DNA of 64,000 bases from Rattus norvegicus (GCF_036323735.1 NC_086034.1:65808439-65872438); one strand, 5' to 3'. Shown: positions 32,581-45,225, counted from the first letter of the stretch. The notes: a model not told the origin generated them from the letters alone. Made by a program: numbers and translations.

Positions 32581-33744
32581 TTTATTGTTATTATTATTTT
32601 CTAACCACACCTCATGAATACATCAGAAGAAATGGCGGAATTATCATTAAGCAGATAAAAGCCACTTAGGGATATTTTCACATTCCATGTTCTCATAATC
32701 TAGGAAACAAGACAGATCTAGGACTCAGTCAGTGCACTTTTAGGCTCATTCAATATTGAATCAAAAACAAATGTCTGACAATCATAATTTTTTTTGCCAA
32801 GTGAGATGTCTTATTCTTACCCCACCAAATGAAGGTGCAGAACAGCACAGCCAGTTGTGCAGAGAAAGCAGGAAGATGGAGGTTTCAAAGCCTGGAGTGA
32901 ATTCGCTTGTTTTAGTGTCTTCTGAACATAATGCCAGGTAACATGGAAATCAACAAGAGACATAAATGACTGACCTCAAAGGTACTTGGTTGGTCAAACT
33001 AAAATACAAAGCCTCCATGTTATGATTCAGAAGGTAGATTAAAGAAAGCTGCAATATAGGCCATTTTATTCATTTCATTATATGTCCTTTTAATATTCTA
33101 TTTATTGTTTACTAAGATCATCCCGGGATAGTAAGGGGTCTTTATTGTGCTCATTGGTCTTGCGAGAGTAATTCAGGGAATGAGTTCTGGGTTTACGCTC
33201 TGCTGTTCCAGCATTTAAATAGTCTATGGAATACGGGTGGGTGAGTGGCTTTAATCTAGAAGCCTTCATAGCTCATTCTGTGGGTGTCTGCCTCCACATA
33301 CGCCCACCTCAGATCTTCGTTGTTATGTGATCTTTTCTCTTCCAGCTTTAAAAATATTTCAGCAAAAACAAAAACCATTAGATAATACTCATTCTAGAGT
33401 CGAACAGTCCATGTGGCTGGAGTCGCTTCTAATTCCTCCTCTCAGTATTTGCCTGACACAGGATGAATTTTTTCCTCTTCTTTCCTCAGTGGACACCATG
33501 ATTGTTATTACATTTGGGGTATTGGTAACCCCCTTGCCTATAGACTTATAATCATGCCTGTGAAATTTATTGATGAACTATATAATGTAGTATTTAAAAT
33601 ATTAATCTTGTCTGTGTTAATAGCACCAGCATATTACACTGTCAACATTATTCCATCTATAAATAATGAGAATGAGAACCAATCTTTCTCTCTCTCCAGT
33701 TCTATAAGAAACTAAAGTACTTTTCAGGAAAGGTTTTCTAGAAA
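32581..33744. other. No recognised feature
   Basis: A/T-rich apparently unique DNA. Confidence 0.45.
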
Positions 33745-33994
33745 ACTTCAATCACTTTGAATACTTTGCCTTAAGTATTTGATGAGAGAACGTGATGAGG
33801 GTGATTTTGATTAAAAAATATATATATATGAAAATTTTAAAAAACAAATAAGACAAATACAAAGTGTTTGGTGCCATTTTTAGTATCAGATTAAGTAGTA
33901 TACTGAAAATTTTATTTAAAATGATTTACTGATACTATATAGAGGTACAGTTGGTGACTTTATAGCTTAGTTGGTATTCTGACACCAGATGATG
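33745..33994 (+). repeat. Unknown 250-bp direct repeat, copy 1
   Basis: Begins 'acttcaatcactttgaatac' and carries 'gccttaagtatttgat', 'gccatttttag', 'agattaagtagtata', 'atgatttactgatactat' and 'ctgacacc'. All recur in the same order at 35377-35618. It has a small (TA)n at 33818-33828. Not recognised as a named family. Confidence 0.85.
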
Positions 33995-34187
33995 TGGAGA
34001 TAAGAAGTGGTGTGACACTTTAAAGAAGACGAGCTGTGGGTGTTTTTGGTCATGACAGGGAAAGAGATGCATCTCGAGCCATTGTAATGGGCTGGCAGTT
34101 GGCAAACATTCTATAGAGGAACTCGGTACATTGTGTAGAACCTTATTGTTTGCGTAGAGTGGTGTGTACTCCTTTAGTTTTTAAAAA

Positions 34188-34385
34188 ATTAATTTTAAAA
34201 GTGTATGTGGGTGTTTTGCCCACATGTGCATGCAGTGTCTGCAGAGACCAGAAGAGGGTATTGGTTCTCCTGGAACTGGAGTCACAGCTGATTGTGAGCC
34301 TCCTCATGAGTGCTAGGAATTGAACACTCGTCCTCTAGGAGAGTAGCCAGTGCTCTTAACTGATGAACCGTCTCTCGTTTTTTAT
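34188..34385 (-). mobile_element. B2-type SINE
   Basis: Antisense: 'gtgggtgttttgcccacatg', 'gagaccagaagagggtattg', 'gtgctaggaattgaacactc' and 'agtgctcttaactgatgaac'. It lies between the two 250-bp repeat copies. Confidence 0.85.
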
Positions 34386-34992
34386 AATACAAATACTCAT
34401 GAATCTAACCTTTCAGGTGTCCTCTCCAATACTTCAAATTACTCTCATGCCAGCTCTCTCTTTAAAAACTCATAGCAACATGCTATCATAGTGTTGGGAT
34501 AAGAATACGGGAAGTGTTCCTTAGACCTCCTATCCCCTACCCTACCAAAAGTAACAAATGATTCGTCCCATGTTCAAAAGTTCAATGTGAGCTAAGGCTT
34601 TTTGAATTTATTTTTAGTGTATTAATTTGTAATTTTTATACCACGATTCTACCGCAAATGGGGATCCCCAGGAAGGTGCCTCAGCAGAGGAAGTGAGGTG
34701 GAGGAAGCATCTTATAGGAGATGCTTTAGGATGAACGCCCGAGAAGAGGCTTAGAAAAACAAAGAAAAAACACTCTAGACAAACAAAAACAAGGACTTGT
34801 TAGCGAAGAGGGGAGATAGTAGTCTGGCTTAGTTGTGTCAACAGAGTGGTTCCAGCCTGGGCAGGGGAATTTAGAGACAGAGTAGTCTTCAATGATAATG
34901 TTGAATCCTTCCTGTTAATGCGTTATATTTCTATATTTCTGTAGGAATATTTTGGAGTTTTCAATAATATCAAACTATACATAATTAAACAT
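34386..34992. other. No recognised feature
   Basis: Apparently unique spacer between repeat copies. Confidence 0.4.
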
Positions 34993-35298
34993 TAAAGTAT
35001 TTTTTATTACTTTTTTATTAACTTAAGTATTTCTTATTTACATTTCGAGTGTTATTCCCTTTCCTGGTTTCCGGGCCAACAGCCCCCTCCCCCTCCCCTT
35101 CTGTATGGACTTCCCCTCCCCATCCTCCCCCCATTACCGCCCTCCCCCCAACAATCACGTTCACTGGGGGTTCAGTCTTGGCAGGACCAAGGGCTTCCCC
35201 TTCCACTGGTGCTCTTACTAGGCTATTCATTGCTACCTATGAGGTTGGAGCCCAGGGCCAGTCCATGTATAGTCTTTAGGTATAAAGTATTTTTTATT
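34993..35298 (-). mobile_element. 5'-truncated rat L1 with 16-bp target-site duplication
   Basis: L1 3' end, about 270 bp, minus strand (35009-35282), from 'ttttattaacttaagtattt' to 'ccatgtatagtctttagg'. The perfect duplication 'taaagtattttttatt' is at 34993-35008 and 35283-35298. A high match to the large L1 suggests a young insertion. Confidence 0.95.
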
Positions 35299-35376
35299 GT
35301 ATTTAAAAATTTTATTAGCATATGATAATAGTGTGAAAGAGTTTCACTCTTGGATACCCATGCATGCACATAACAT

Positions 35377-35618
35377 ACTTCAATCACTTTGAATACCTTT
35401 GCCTTAAGTATTTGATAAGAGAGTGTGACTTTGACTAAAGTATATATGTATATGAAAATTTAAAAAATTAAGGTAAATAATAGGAAGTATTTGAGCCATT
35501 TTTAGTGCTAGATTAAGTAGTATATTGAAAATATTATTTGAAATGATTTACTGATACTATGTAGAAGTGCAGTTGATAATTTCATATACTAGTTGATAGT
35601 CTGACACCTTCCTGATGT
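35377..35618 (+). repeat. Unknown 250-bp direct repeat, copy 2
   Basis: Partner of 33745-33994, same orientation, about 1.4 kb downstream, with scattered substitutions and small indels. The L1 above landed between the two copies. Confidence 0.85.
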
Positions 35619-37349
35619 CATATTTGTATAGTGTACTTTTGTTGGTAAAATTTTTAGAATTTTTTGTGTTCCATGATCATATTGGCTAGCACTGAAGAGA
35701 ATTTTAGTTCTGTTTCAAATCTATATGACTTTTACTTCTTTTTGGTGTCTGATTTCAATGGTTTGGATCTGCAGCACAAGAAGAAATAGAAAAGTTGAGG
35801 GCAAAAAACAGTCTTCCTTTTTCTTATCTGATTAGATAGAATCTAGCCTTTTATAAAATAGAATCTTAGTAAATTGCAGTAAGCAAATTAACATCATAGA
35901 GTAGCAGCATATAAATTGTACTTGCAGGATTAGTTGTTTAGTCAAAGCCATATACAGTTGTACACTACCCACCATTATTTTGTTAATGACAGAGTACCTG
36001 TATAACACTGTCCTTAGAGAAGCACATGACACAGTCATAAGGCATCCTAGACTGTGTAAGTACAACCTGTGATGTTCCCACAATAGCAAGAATCGCCTAT
36101 GGTTTCATTTTTCAGATTGTATCCTTGTCCAAGTGACACATGACTACCCATTTGAAATTTGTCATGACCGTGAACAACAGTGGTTGAAATGAATTATAAA
36201 AAAAAATTCTACTTGCAGAATTGAGCTGTCTGTGATATCATATGTAAATGAGGAGTGCAGAATCAAATCATAGATTGAACTTCGAAAGAGAAATGTCTTA
36301 CAAACTCCTGGAATGCTTTCCCAAAGGTGATAATGAACCCAATCCCATATTGTATAGAAAAAGCACAATGGCCTACAAAAATAACTGCAGAGAAGAGAAT
36401 TAGGCATTTCGAAGAGATGCCTACAGCTGATATTCATGCAGAGTGGCTTGTGCTTAGACTAGTCTACAAATGAGCCTATCAGAGCCAAAGTTATTAGAGA
36501 TGTCATGTTGACACTTAATTTTATTCTCATAAATGCACCTTATATTCTATAATATCCAAGAACCATCCATTGCTCATCCAAAATGAGCGGAAGCAGACTT
36601 ATTTACTCCATTGTCTGTCTTCTTTCATGTGGGCTTCTTAAGGTCTCCATTGTAGAATCCTGAAGGTTTTGGTTTTCTCCGCATGGATAGGAGCAAGGGA
36701 CCTATGGTTACATTTGTCTGCAGCTTCTGCCATGGCTGCTTTCCAGGAAAATATCAGTGCTTTTTTGGCAGGCGCAATCACCCTGGCTCCCTAAAGGTAG
36801 CCCTTCCAGTGCCTGAACCTGTGAGAACATTGGCATTCTTACCTGGGTGCTTCACGGGTCATGCATAGCCTCACACAGTCTGCCTGAGTCACCTCTCTTC
36901 CTTACCTCCCCCCTCTTCTCTCCACCGTTGTCACATGGGGGTGTTACTCTCACTCTTTCCCTCATCTTTGTCATTTCTCAGACCTTCTTTAACCAGTCAG
37001 ACCACAGACACGCAAGCAAATACCCAGGGTTTTCTTTTCCTTTGCCAAATTACTAAAGCCAATCTGTAAATTACTACATGCAAATGGATGTGTGCATGGG
37101 TCACCCTGAAACCAGTTACAGATACATTTGGCCCGAGTTGGAAACCTGGCTGTCTAGCAATCCCCGACTACAATCTGTCAGTTGGACGTTTCTGCTGTAT
37201 AATCAACCCAATGTTATATATTAAAATTAATAAAATGTGTGTTAGAAGACACTGAAGTGATTACAATGAGCAAAAAATGTGATCACATTGTCCCTTTTGT
37301 TTAGGCTAGCTCCTACTTTACAGACTGGTTTGTCTCCTCATTTATTTTC
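35619..37349. other. No recognised gene or transposon
   Basis: About 1.7 kb. It holds one half of a 74-bp repeat pair (36215-36288) and a perfect octamer ATGCAAAT at 37078-37085. Otherwise apparently unique. Confidence 0.45.
36215..36288 (+). repeat. Local 74-bp repeat, copy 1
   Basis: 'ttgagctgtctgtgatatca', 'aatgaggagtgcagaatcaa' and 'atcatagattga' recur with about 80% identity at 37461-37533. Family unknown. Confidence 0.6.
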
Positions 37350-38320
37350 CAAATTAATTACAATCCAGATCATTACATTTTAGGCACAAATATTTGTTCA
37401 CCATATTTAAATACATAAATATTCCCTGCCTGGCAGTTAGCAGTAGACATCCAAATGCAAGCAGCGTTTGAGCTGGCTGTGACATTATGTGCAAAGGAGG
37501 AGTGGAGAGTTGAATCATGCATTGAGATTTCCAGACACTCAAACATCACGCCCTCTCTACAAGCCCAAGATGAGCATTCGAAAGCCCACGCGGGACTGTG
37601 GGTAGCACCACCACTTGTAATTACACACCTCCAGCACTAATGCCGAGAAAGATGATGTTGGATGATGCCTGGGAACATCAGTGTCCTGTGATTATGAGGC
37701 ATAGCTACCCCTCAATCGCTCTTTGAGATCTCCGCTCTCCAGCATAGTCAAATATCATCCTGTGTGGTGTCATTTTACTAAGTTGGCATGGCAGAGGCTG
37801 AGGCAAAGACACTGTCTCATTACTTTATCATTTCTTAAAAGAGACACGATAGTTATGACTCTTATAATTCATTACAACTAGGAGTGTGATATCTCCTTCC
37901 AAAAAGACAAATTTTCATTTACAAGACATTTTTCTGAAACCCTGTGCTCGTTTATCACACTGGAAGGTTTGGTGAATAACAGGGTTTTAAAAATTCAATA
38001 ATTAAGTTTACTTCATCTCTGAAAATTTAATAAGCTCATCTCTCTCCCAGCATATAAACACGAGTATACGTAATTCATTCTTCCGTGCGCATTTGGCCGC
38101 AGCACGGTTATATCGGGTTTAATTCACCACTGTATTGTAACCTCAAGGGTTTTAAGTCTTCTCCTTCAAACTGTTGGTTTTATGAGTCACATAAGAAAAA
38201 TCCGAGAATACACATTGTGGAATAGCTTGAAGTAGGATGGGCTAATGGTTGGATGCAGCGATGTCTTGCAGAAACAAAGCTTTTCATTAGCTCTGAGGGT
38301 AATGAAAGCATCATCAGCCT
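37350..38320. promoter_or_regulatory. Candidate conserved noncoding block
   Basis: Nearly 1 kb free of recognisable repeats apart from a 73-bp local-repeat half. It is A/T-rich with TAATTA-like homeodomain core words, retained CpGs at 38070-38120 ('ttccgtgcgcatttggccgc', 'cacggttatatcgggttt') and a TGAGTCA-like AP-1 core at about 38182-38188. These are features often seen in enhancer-like conserved DNA. No evidence of conservation is available here; this is inference only. Confidence 0.25.
37461..37533 (+). repeat. Local 73-bp repeat, copy 2
   Basis: Partner of 36215-36288: 'tttgagctggctgtgacatt' and 'aaaggaggagtggagagttg'. Confidence 0.6.
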
Positions 38321-38534
38321 AGCCATCTTTAACTGAGCTTGGGAAGCCAGTCTCCAGCCTGGCTGTGGATCTCTCCACATTGAGAAAAACTGCCTTGGTC
38401 CAGGTCAGATGATGAGGGCAGCTCCTCTCCTGTCTTCTAATCAAGAACATTTCAGCCTCATTTCTTAGCTGCTGATTGGATTCGTATCCCTTCCCTTTCT
38501 CTTTCGGTTGAAATTGGAGCCATTTTTCAAGGCG

Positions 38535-38810
38535 TGGCTCAGGAGTTTCCTCTGCAACCTTCTCTGATCCTCTAAGCTTGATTTAATGCCTCCCCTCTCC
38601 TCCTAACAGCATTTCTGGTCGCCGCTGCCATTTGACTCTTCACCTTATGCCACTCTGGGTCATTCATCATGGTTTCAAACCAGTTTGTCTGATTTTTCTC
38701 AGCTAGACTGAAAAAGCGTTTGGGAGCAGTCCCTGTTTACTTTGTGATTCAGTGACCCAGTGGCTTGTACGGAGGGAATTATTATATGCTCAGAACCTGG
38801 AACGAAAGAC
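38535..38810 (+). mobile_element. L2 LINE 3' end fragment
   Basis: The order 'ctctgcaaccttctctgatc', 'agctagactgaaaaag', 'ggagcagtccctgtttac', 'cagtgacccagtggcttgta' and 'attatatgctcag' follows the conserved 3' end of mammalian L2. Ancient. Confidence 0.55.
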
Positions 38811-39597
38811 TCACCAGACTGTATCCTTGTTCCAGGCTATCTCAGCACAGAGCATGTTGAGGCTTGTTTTAATTCTTGATGCAATAGATAGGACTGCAAA
38901 GTCAGGTCAATTCAATTCCTAGGCCCATCCTGTATAAAACATTAGGGAAGATTTCATAATTTCTACATGTTGACGTTTGGATTGTTTCTATGTATTGTAA
39001 TGCCAAGTGCAGGCCCCTAAAACCTGGTTGCCCCAGAGGCAAGAGAGTCCCCAAGTAGACCCAAAGGGATGCCCTGTGACCTTGCCACCAAGTTATTTCT
39101 GATTGGTCTGCCAATTTGGAAATAAAATACAGTAACATTGCCATAAGTTTGATACTAGATCATGCCCAGCAAGCCCATTCTCATGGCTCTAGGAACATAA
39201 GCAGCACTAAACAATGGCGATATCACTGTCGACATTGAAGCTGGTAAATGCTCAGCGGCACTGGTCAGGGGAGACAGAGTCACGGAGCTGGTCAGCCAAC
39301 AGTCGGAGCCATGGAGTCTCGCACAGTGGGAGAGCTCCCTTTCTTGGTGTAGGTTCCTGTGAGGAGGGAGAGAAGGGATAGATGAGGGCTACATCACCCA
39401 CAGCTTGCAGCAGTGACAACAGAAGTTAGGCGACACCTGGCAACGGGATTTCTAAAAGTAAGACTAGACTTACTAAAAAGAAGTCAGGAAAGGAGTGGCT
39501 GGGGAGCGAGGTGCGGATGAAGGGTTGTTGCTTTTCTTGCTTACTAGTGAGGCTTTGCTCTAGGAGCAAAAGCTTAACGTCTCTTTTGCTCTTGTTT
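38811..39597. other. No recognised feature
   Basis: Apparently unique. The short frames carry no domain. Confidence 0.45.
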
Positions 39598-40245
39598 GGT
39601 AGGGTCTCCCCCCCTTTTATTGAACATAGATATGTTTTTATATACTACATCCTGATTGCAGTTACCCTCCCTCTACTCCCAGTCCATACCCACCTCCCCT
39701 CCCACTCCTTGTCTGTCTCATGAACTAGAAAAGAACAGGCTTCTAAGCGATAACAGCAACACATAACAAAGTGAAATGTCAGATAAAACAAAAACCGTCA
39801 TATCGAAGTTAGACAAGGCAAACCAAGAGAAGGCACAAGAAACAGACAGAGACCTACTGGTTCCCACACTCAGGAGTCCCACAAAAACACTAAGCTGAAA
39901 GCTATAAGATGTACACAGAGGACCTGGCACAGACCCATGCACTCCCTGTGATTATGGCTTCAGTTTCTGTGGGTTCATATGAACCCTGCTCCATTAATTT
40001 GAGGGACTTGTTCCCTTGATGTCCTACATCCTTTCTGGTTTGTACGCTCTTTCACCTGCCTCTTCTACGGGTTTTTCCTGGGCTCCAAAGAGAGGGACTT
40101 GATGGAGACATCCCATTTAGAGCTGTGTGTTTCAAGGTTTCTCTCTGCATAATGTCTGGTTGTGGTTCTCTACATGAGTTGTTCCCTTTTCTCACCTCCA
40201 TGCTTTTATAAACATGGGACAGGACCACCAGTGACTCAAGGTCAT
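39598..40245 (-). mobile_element. Older (Lx-type) L1 3'UTR fragment
   Basis: Antisense order: 'ttattgaacatagatatgtt', 'cctccctctactcccagtcc', 'gggacttgatggagacatcc', 'tttcaaggtttctctctgca' and 'aatgtctggttgtggttctc'. It matches the long 3'UTR of older murine L1s. No ORF remains. Confidence 0.75.
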
Positions 40246-41189
40246 GAGTGGCTTATTTCTTATCTCTGAAGACTCATTCGTACTGTATTGCGTCTCTCAA
40301 CACCATGCCAATCAGTCAACAACTATCCTATTCCCATGTTTCTCTGCTTCTGTTTGCTATCAGATCATTACTCTAAGGGTGTGCCCCACCCCTGTCTTTT
40401 CTCATTCTTTTATTCCCAGAATCTTCTTTCTCTCATATTGAATACGTTGGTACTCCTGAATATTCCATGCTATCCCCTCCTTTTTTCTGTCTGTACTCTC
40501 TCTATGGATTCTTTACCTCTCAGGAGGTGCTTAGGATTTGATTAACCACATTTACACTGATCCCATTTAAATCTCCAGTATCTGGCTAGGGCTTTCTCCA
40601 GAGCTTGGACCTACAGGTTCTGTTCATTTCTGCTAAGTGCTCTTAAACACCGTTAGAACACAGCTATGCACTTTTTGAAAGATCCCCAGATTTGTTCCTT
40701 CTCCCACATCTCTACTCAGGAAGGACTCACCCATCACCTGTTCGTTCAGGGGCACATTGAACTTGGTATCTCAAGTTTTAATCCAGCTGGTTATCAGCTT
40801 CCTATCGAAACTTCCCAAAGCCCTGTGTATGTGTCTCTGACAGCATATGGGCAGAGTGGTTATTTAAACTTCTCCCTTGTTTTTTGTTCTATCTATGTGT
40901 TTCCTTACAGGTCAGTCAATGTTGCCATATCCTATCATGTCTTGGTTTAGAACATGTACCCATAAAATCCTCAGTGTTTTGCAGCCTTGGGAATCAAAGT
41001 TCCTGGTTTTCCTACACAAGTCCAACATTGCTCCTTACTAGCAGAAATACAGACTATAATAAGCTGGGCTTATAGAATCCATTGTGCATGTTAATTATAG
41101 TCCCAAGTCAAATGACACTTATGCCAGGGATATTATAGCAGGATGGCTTGAAATACTGTTTATGATAAATTTCATGATTATTATATATT
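40246..41189. other. No recognised feature
   Basis: C/T-rich in its first part. Frames of 65-94 aa show no domain. Confidence 0.45.
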
Positions 41190-41868
41190 TTGGGAACTTT
41201 TTACATGACCCCTGTATCTGAGTCACTTCCCTCCTCTCCAGCTTCTTCAACTCTTCCTATGACTCCATTAATTCATAGACTCCTCTTTAATTGTTATCAT
41301 TGTACATAATACATGTATACATACACATACATGTGTGCACACGCATGTATCTATACCTTATTGAGTCCATTTAGTATTGCTCTTATGTACATGCAGTCAA
41401 GGCTAAACCATTGCAATTAGACACCTATATGGAAGCTTGTCCCTGGAGGAAGCTAATTTCTCCTTTTCCCACCAGCCTATGATCACTTGTAGCTCTTCAT
41501 GTAGGTGTGATAACATGTGAAATTTTCTCTGTCTATGCTTTCATTCCAACTGGTACTGGTCTTGTTCCAGTAGCTATACTGTTGAAATCTGATGGTTTTG
41601 TTTTACTTCTCATGTCTAGGAGATGGTCTCCAGCAACAAATGTCCTGGGCCTTTTACTTCATACTTTCTTGCCTCCTCTTCCCCAGTGTTCCCTGAATCT
41701 TACGTGTAGCAGTTGTATTACAGATGTATCCATTGAAGCTGGCCAACCTATAGTCTCCCTTTCTTTTTTCATTTCGGCCTGCTGTGTATCTCTGTAGTAG
41801 TCCTCATCTGTTGCAAAAAGAGTCTCTTTTGATTCAAGGTGAAAGCCACACTTATTTGTGAGCACGCC
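41190..41868 (-). mobile_element. Older murine L1 3'UTR fragment
   Basis: Antisense: 'acttccctcctctccagctt', 'ttattgagtccatttagtat', 'gtccctggaggaagctaatt', 'ttccctgaatcttacgtgta', 'tacagatgtatccattgaag' and 'tcctcatctgttgcaaaaag'. It directly abuts an LTR-like repeat. Confidence 0.75.
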
Positions 41869-42256
41869 AATTAGTTTTCTGTCAACCTAACACAAGATGA
41901 GGTCTTCAGGGAAACCCAATTGAGAAAATGCCTCTATCAGATTGACTTATAGGCAAGCCTATAGGGTAATTTTTTGATTCATGATTGATGTGGGAGGGCC
42001 AAAGTCCAACATGGGAGTTGCTACCCCTGGGCTGGCTTGCATAAGAAAGCAGGCTTTAAATTTAGTGGGCTATGGGGAACAAGACAGTAAATAAGCAGCA
42101 TCCCTCCATGGTCTCTGCTTCAGTTCTTACCTCTGGGTTTCTCCCCTTTCCTTCATGATGTTCTGTAAGCTGTAAGACAAAAACAAACCTTTCTCCTCTC
42201 CAAGTTGCTTTTGGTCATGGTGTTTATCACACAATAGAAATCAAACTAGGACAGTA
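41869..42256 (+). mobile_element. Rodent LTR-like repeat (MaLR-like), copy D
   Basis: Sense orientation: 'ttagttttctgtcaacctaa', 'cccaattgagaaaatgcctc', 'tgattgatgtgggagggcca', 'catggtctctgcttcagttc', 'ccaagttgcttttggtcatg' and an end near 'aaactaggacag'. It is the reverse-orientation relative of 19230-19682. Confidence 0.75.
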
Positions 42257-43569
42257 GAGATACAGGTAAGTAGAATATAGTTAGAAACTGTACATCTGTG
42301 AAAATGTCAGTAGTATATGGAAATTATACAGACTTCAGAAAGTTAGGGGGTGCTGCCAAGCTTTAGCAAAACACCACTCCAGAATTTGACCCCTCTTAAA
42401 CCTAATTATTTTGGCTTTTTAGAGGAAGCTAATTTTAGCACTTATAATCCTCTAGTGTCTGCTCCATGTTTGTGAATCAAATATTTCCATGGCGACTTGT
42501 TGACTTTTGGGTATTACTGCCTTCCGGTGCTAAGGATTTTATTTTCCCTACCCCACATCACTGTTATCCTTAGCCTTTAACTACACCCATAACATCACAA
42601 GTTTCAACCAATGTTTATAATTTTATTATTATGACTATGCTTGTAGCTGGCCGGCACAGGGTACTATATTTCATTTTCTTTGTAGCTTATTTTCTGGAGC
42701 AAAGCATATTCTCTCACTTTGTTGTCCCTTCTTCATTTCTCCTTGTTGGTTATTAGACGAGCTGCATTCCTTATACACACAATATAAAAATCTCAGTATG
42801 GATGCTCTCCTGTTTGTTTTCTTTGATAGTTCCTTCAGGGAACTTGCACCCTTCTACTCTAATCTTAACTGGTTCTGTTCTGAGCCTGCACCACTGCTGC
42901 CTTTCGGACATTTCCTTTCCCTGTCCTGGGACTCCCTCTACCCTGCCCCTTGATTGCTGGTAGAATTACTGCACTTCTCCAGAATGATTTCTTAGATTAC
43001 AGCTCATTTGATGGAGTGCATTTTCCAATAATGTCCTGAGAAAGGGGTCAAGGGAAATAATATTTGGAGGGCTTGAGTGCCTGAAACTCTGTATTATATT
43101 GTCACATTCGATTAGTAGTTGAGTTACATATTAAATTTTAAATTAAAAAAATCCCTTCTGTCTGACATTCCAAGACTCTTTCCCATTGTCTTCTATTTCT
43201 GGCATTTCCACGGAGAAGTCTAACAACTCCAGGACTCTTCAGTTCTGTGTGGGATGTTCCTCCCCTGCCCCCTTCTCTTTTGGAATTTCTCTTCGATAGT
43301 TTGAAATTTCACAATGTTGCACTATGGCTTGCATCTCCTAAAATTTCTATTCTTGTCTCTAATTGGATCACTGAATCATGGAAAAATCACATCATTATGG
43401 AAAGCATTCTTTTTTCAAGAATATATTATATCTATTATTTGACAATTTTGTACATGTATACAATGTATATAGCACACACCAACCCATAAGCCCCTCCTGT
43501 CATATCTTCCAGATAATCCTAACATCTCCCCAACCTTTATGTCTTCTTTCAGCATTATTATTGCTGTTG
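42257..43569. other. No recognised feature
   Basis: About 1.3 kb apparently unique, A/T-rich. Confidence 0.45.
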
Positions 43570-43645
43570 TTATTTTGAGATAAGGTCTCACTAAGTAGCT
43601 CTTACTGGCCCAGAACCCATTATGTAGATCTAGCCTCACACCAGC
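43570..43645 (-). mobile_element. B1-like fragment
   Basis: 'ttttgagataaggtctcact' and 'ctggcccagaacccattatg' are the antisense start of a B1 that ends in the CT tract. Confidence 0.6.
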
Positions 43646-43653
43646 AGGGATTC

Positions 43654-43654
<1 letters not shown>

Positions 43655-43697
<43 letters not shown>

Positions 43698-43702
43698 GTC
43701 TC

Positions 43703-43745
<43 letters not shown>

Positions 43746-43823
43746 GTCTCTCTCTGTCTCTCTCTCTGTCTGTCTCTGTCTCTGTCTCTGTCTTTCTCTC
43801 TCTCACACACACAGACACACACA

Positions 43824-43878
<55 letters not shown>
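43655..43878. repeat. (CT)n / (CTGT)n polypyrimidine tract
   Basis: About 220 bp of CT dinucleotides with CTGT interruptions and a (CA)n insert at about 43804-43825. Gives an Arg-Glu frame on the minus strand. Confidence 0.97.
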
Positions 43879-43880
<2 letters not shown>

Positions 43881-45225
43881 CACTCCTAGTTCGGTTAGTG
43901 CTGCCTGTTGTAGTGTTGGCTGACCTTGTTGACTTGACCATGGATAGGTCTTTTGCAGGCACCTACAGCTCCTGTGAGTTCATGTGTTCAATGGCCATGT
44001 CATACCAGAAGAGAGCATTTCAACACATTCCTCCCTGTCCCTGGTTCTCACAATTTTTCTACTCTCTATCCCACTATGTTCCTGGAGTCTTGAGATGGTT
44101 GACATATATGTCCTATGTGGAATTGAATGACCCAACATTCATGCACTTTGACTAGCTATGAGTTTCTGCTTTCCTTTCCATTACAGCCAAGAGTGAATGG
44201 AGCACTAATACATAGGTATAAACACAAATATTTAGAAGGCAGTTTGACAACATTTCCATCTGGCAAAATGGAGTAGGTTCTCCACTAGGGCCTGTGACCT
44301 CCCAAGCCATAGGCTTTTGATAAGGTCTGTGGTACCAGACATGAATTCTTTCCTGTGGATCAGGCTACAGATCCAACCTAAAGCTGTTAGTTACCCCCAA
44401 AACCTTCATGTCACTATTGCACCAGTGGTCAGATTTTGTGTGGCATCTTAGTATTGTAGCAGTCAGGATCTAGTTGTCCAGCACACAGTAACATCATTGA
44501 TGTCTTCTTTCCCACAGTGGCCCATATAGCACATCCCTTAGTGAAAGTACACTTGTATTACTTTTTCCATAGTGTTTTCTTACTTCTAGTGTATCTTCTG
44601 AGTAAATTTCTTAATTTTATCTTTCAACCCATGCATTAAATTATTATACTTACAGAATGGTGTGTAGGTGAATAATGTTCAAAGTATATTATAAATACAT
44701 ACATTTATACGTACATACATACATATGTGCCATTAAAATCCAATATTCTACGTTTAGTTTTTATTGGAAACAATTTTAAATATTTATGTTTGCTATTAGG
44801 TTCTCAATTGAGAGAGCTTTAATATTCTTTACTTATCCAAAAATACTAACTGAATACCTATGCCACTCTAGGGATCCGGAGATAGGCATTCTGTACTTAA
44901 GGTTCTTGTCTTTCAGTGAGGGACGGCAGCTGGGGATTGTAATTACCAATAACCAAGTCAGACATCATTTAGAGTGATGATGTCTGACTCTTCATTATAT
45001 TCTTACTATTATGATGAGGTATGACAAACAGAATTAGAAGCACATGCGTGTATGTCTATTGGTAGGGATGGGGTTTTTTGTGAACTTGAGCACTTATTTA
45101 TTAATATTTTTCTATTCATAATATTTCTATTGATTATCTGGAAATTTTGCATCATGAACCCCAATCAAACTCAATTCTCAGTTCTCCCAGGTCCACCCTT
45201 AACTCTGGTGACCTACCCTCACAAA
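43879..45225. other. No recognised feature apart from a perfect hairpin
   Basis: Apparently unique. TACA-rich at 44690-44725 and a perfect inverted repeat at 44956-44989. Confidence 0.45.
44956..44989. repeat. Perfect 13-bp inverted repeat, 8-nt loop
   Basis: Arms 'agtcagacatcat' (44956-44968) and 'atgatgtctgact' (44977-44989) are exact reverse complements around loop 'ttagagtg'. Not part of any repeat family I recognise. Confidence 0.95.

Noticed and set aside
43636..43962. 108-aa Arg/Glu repeat frame
   Set aside because: Translation of the (CT)n tract complement.
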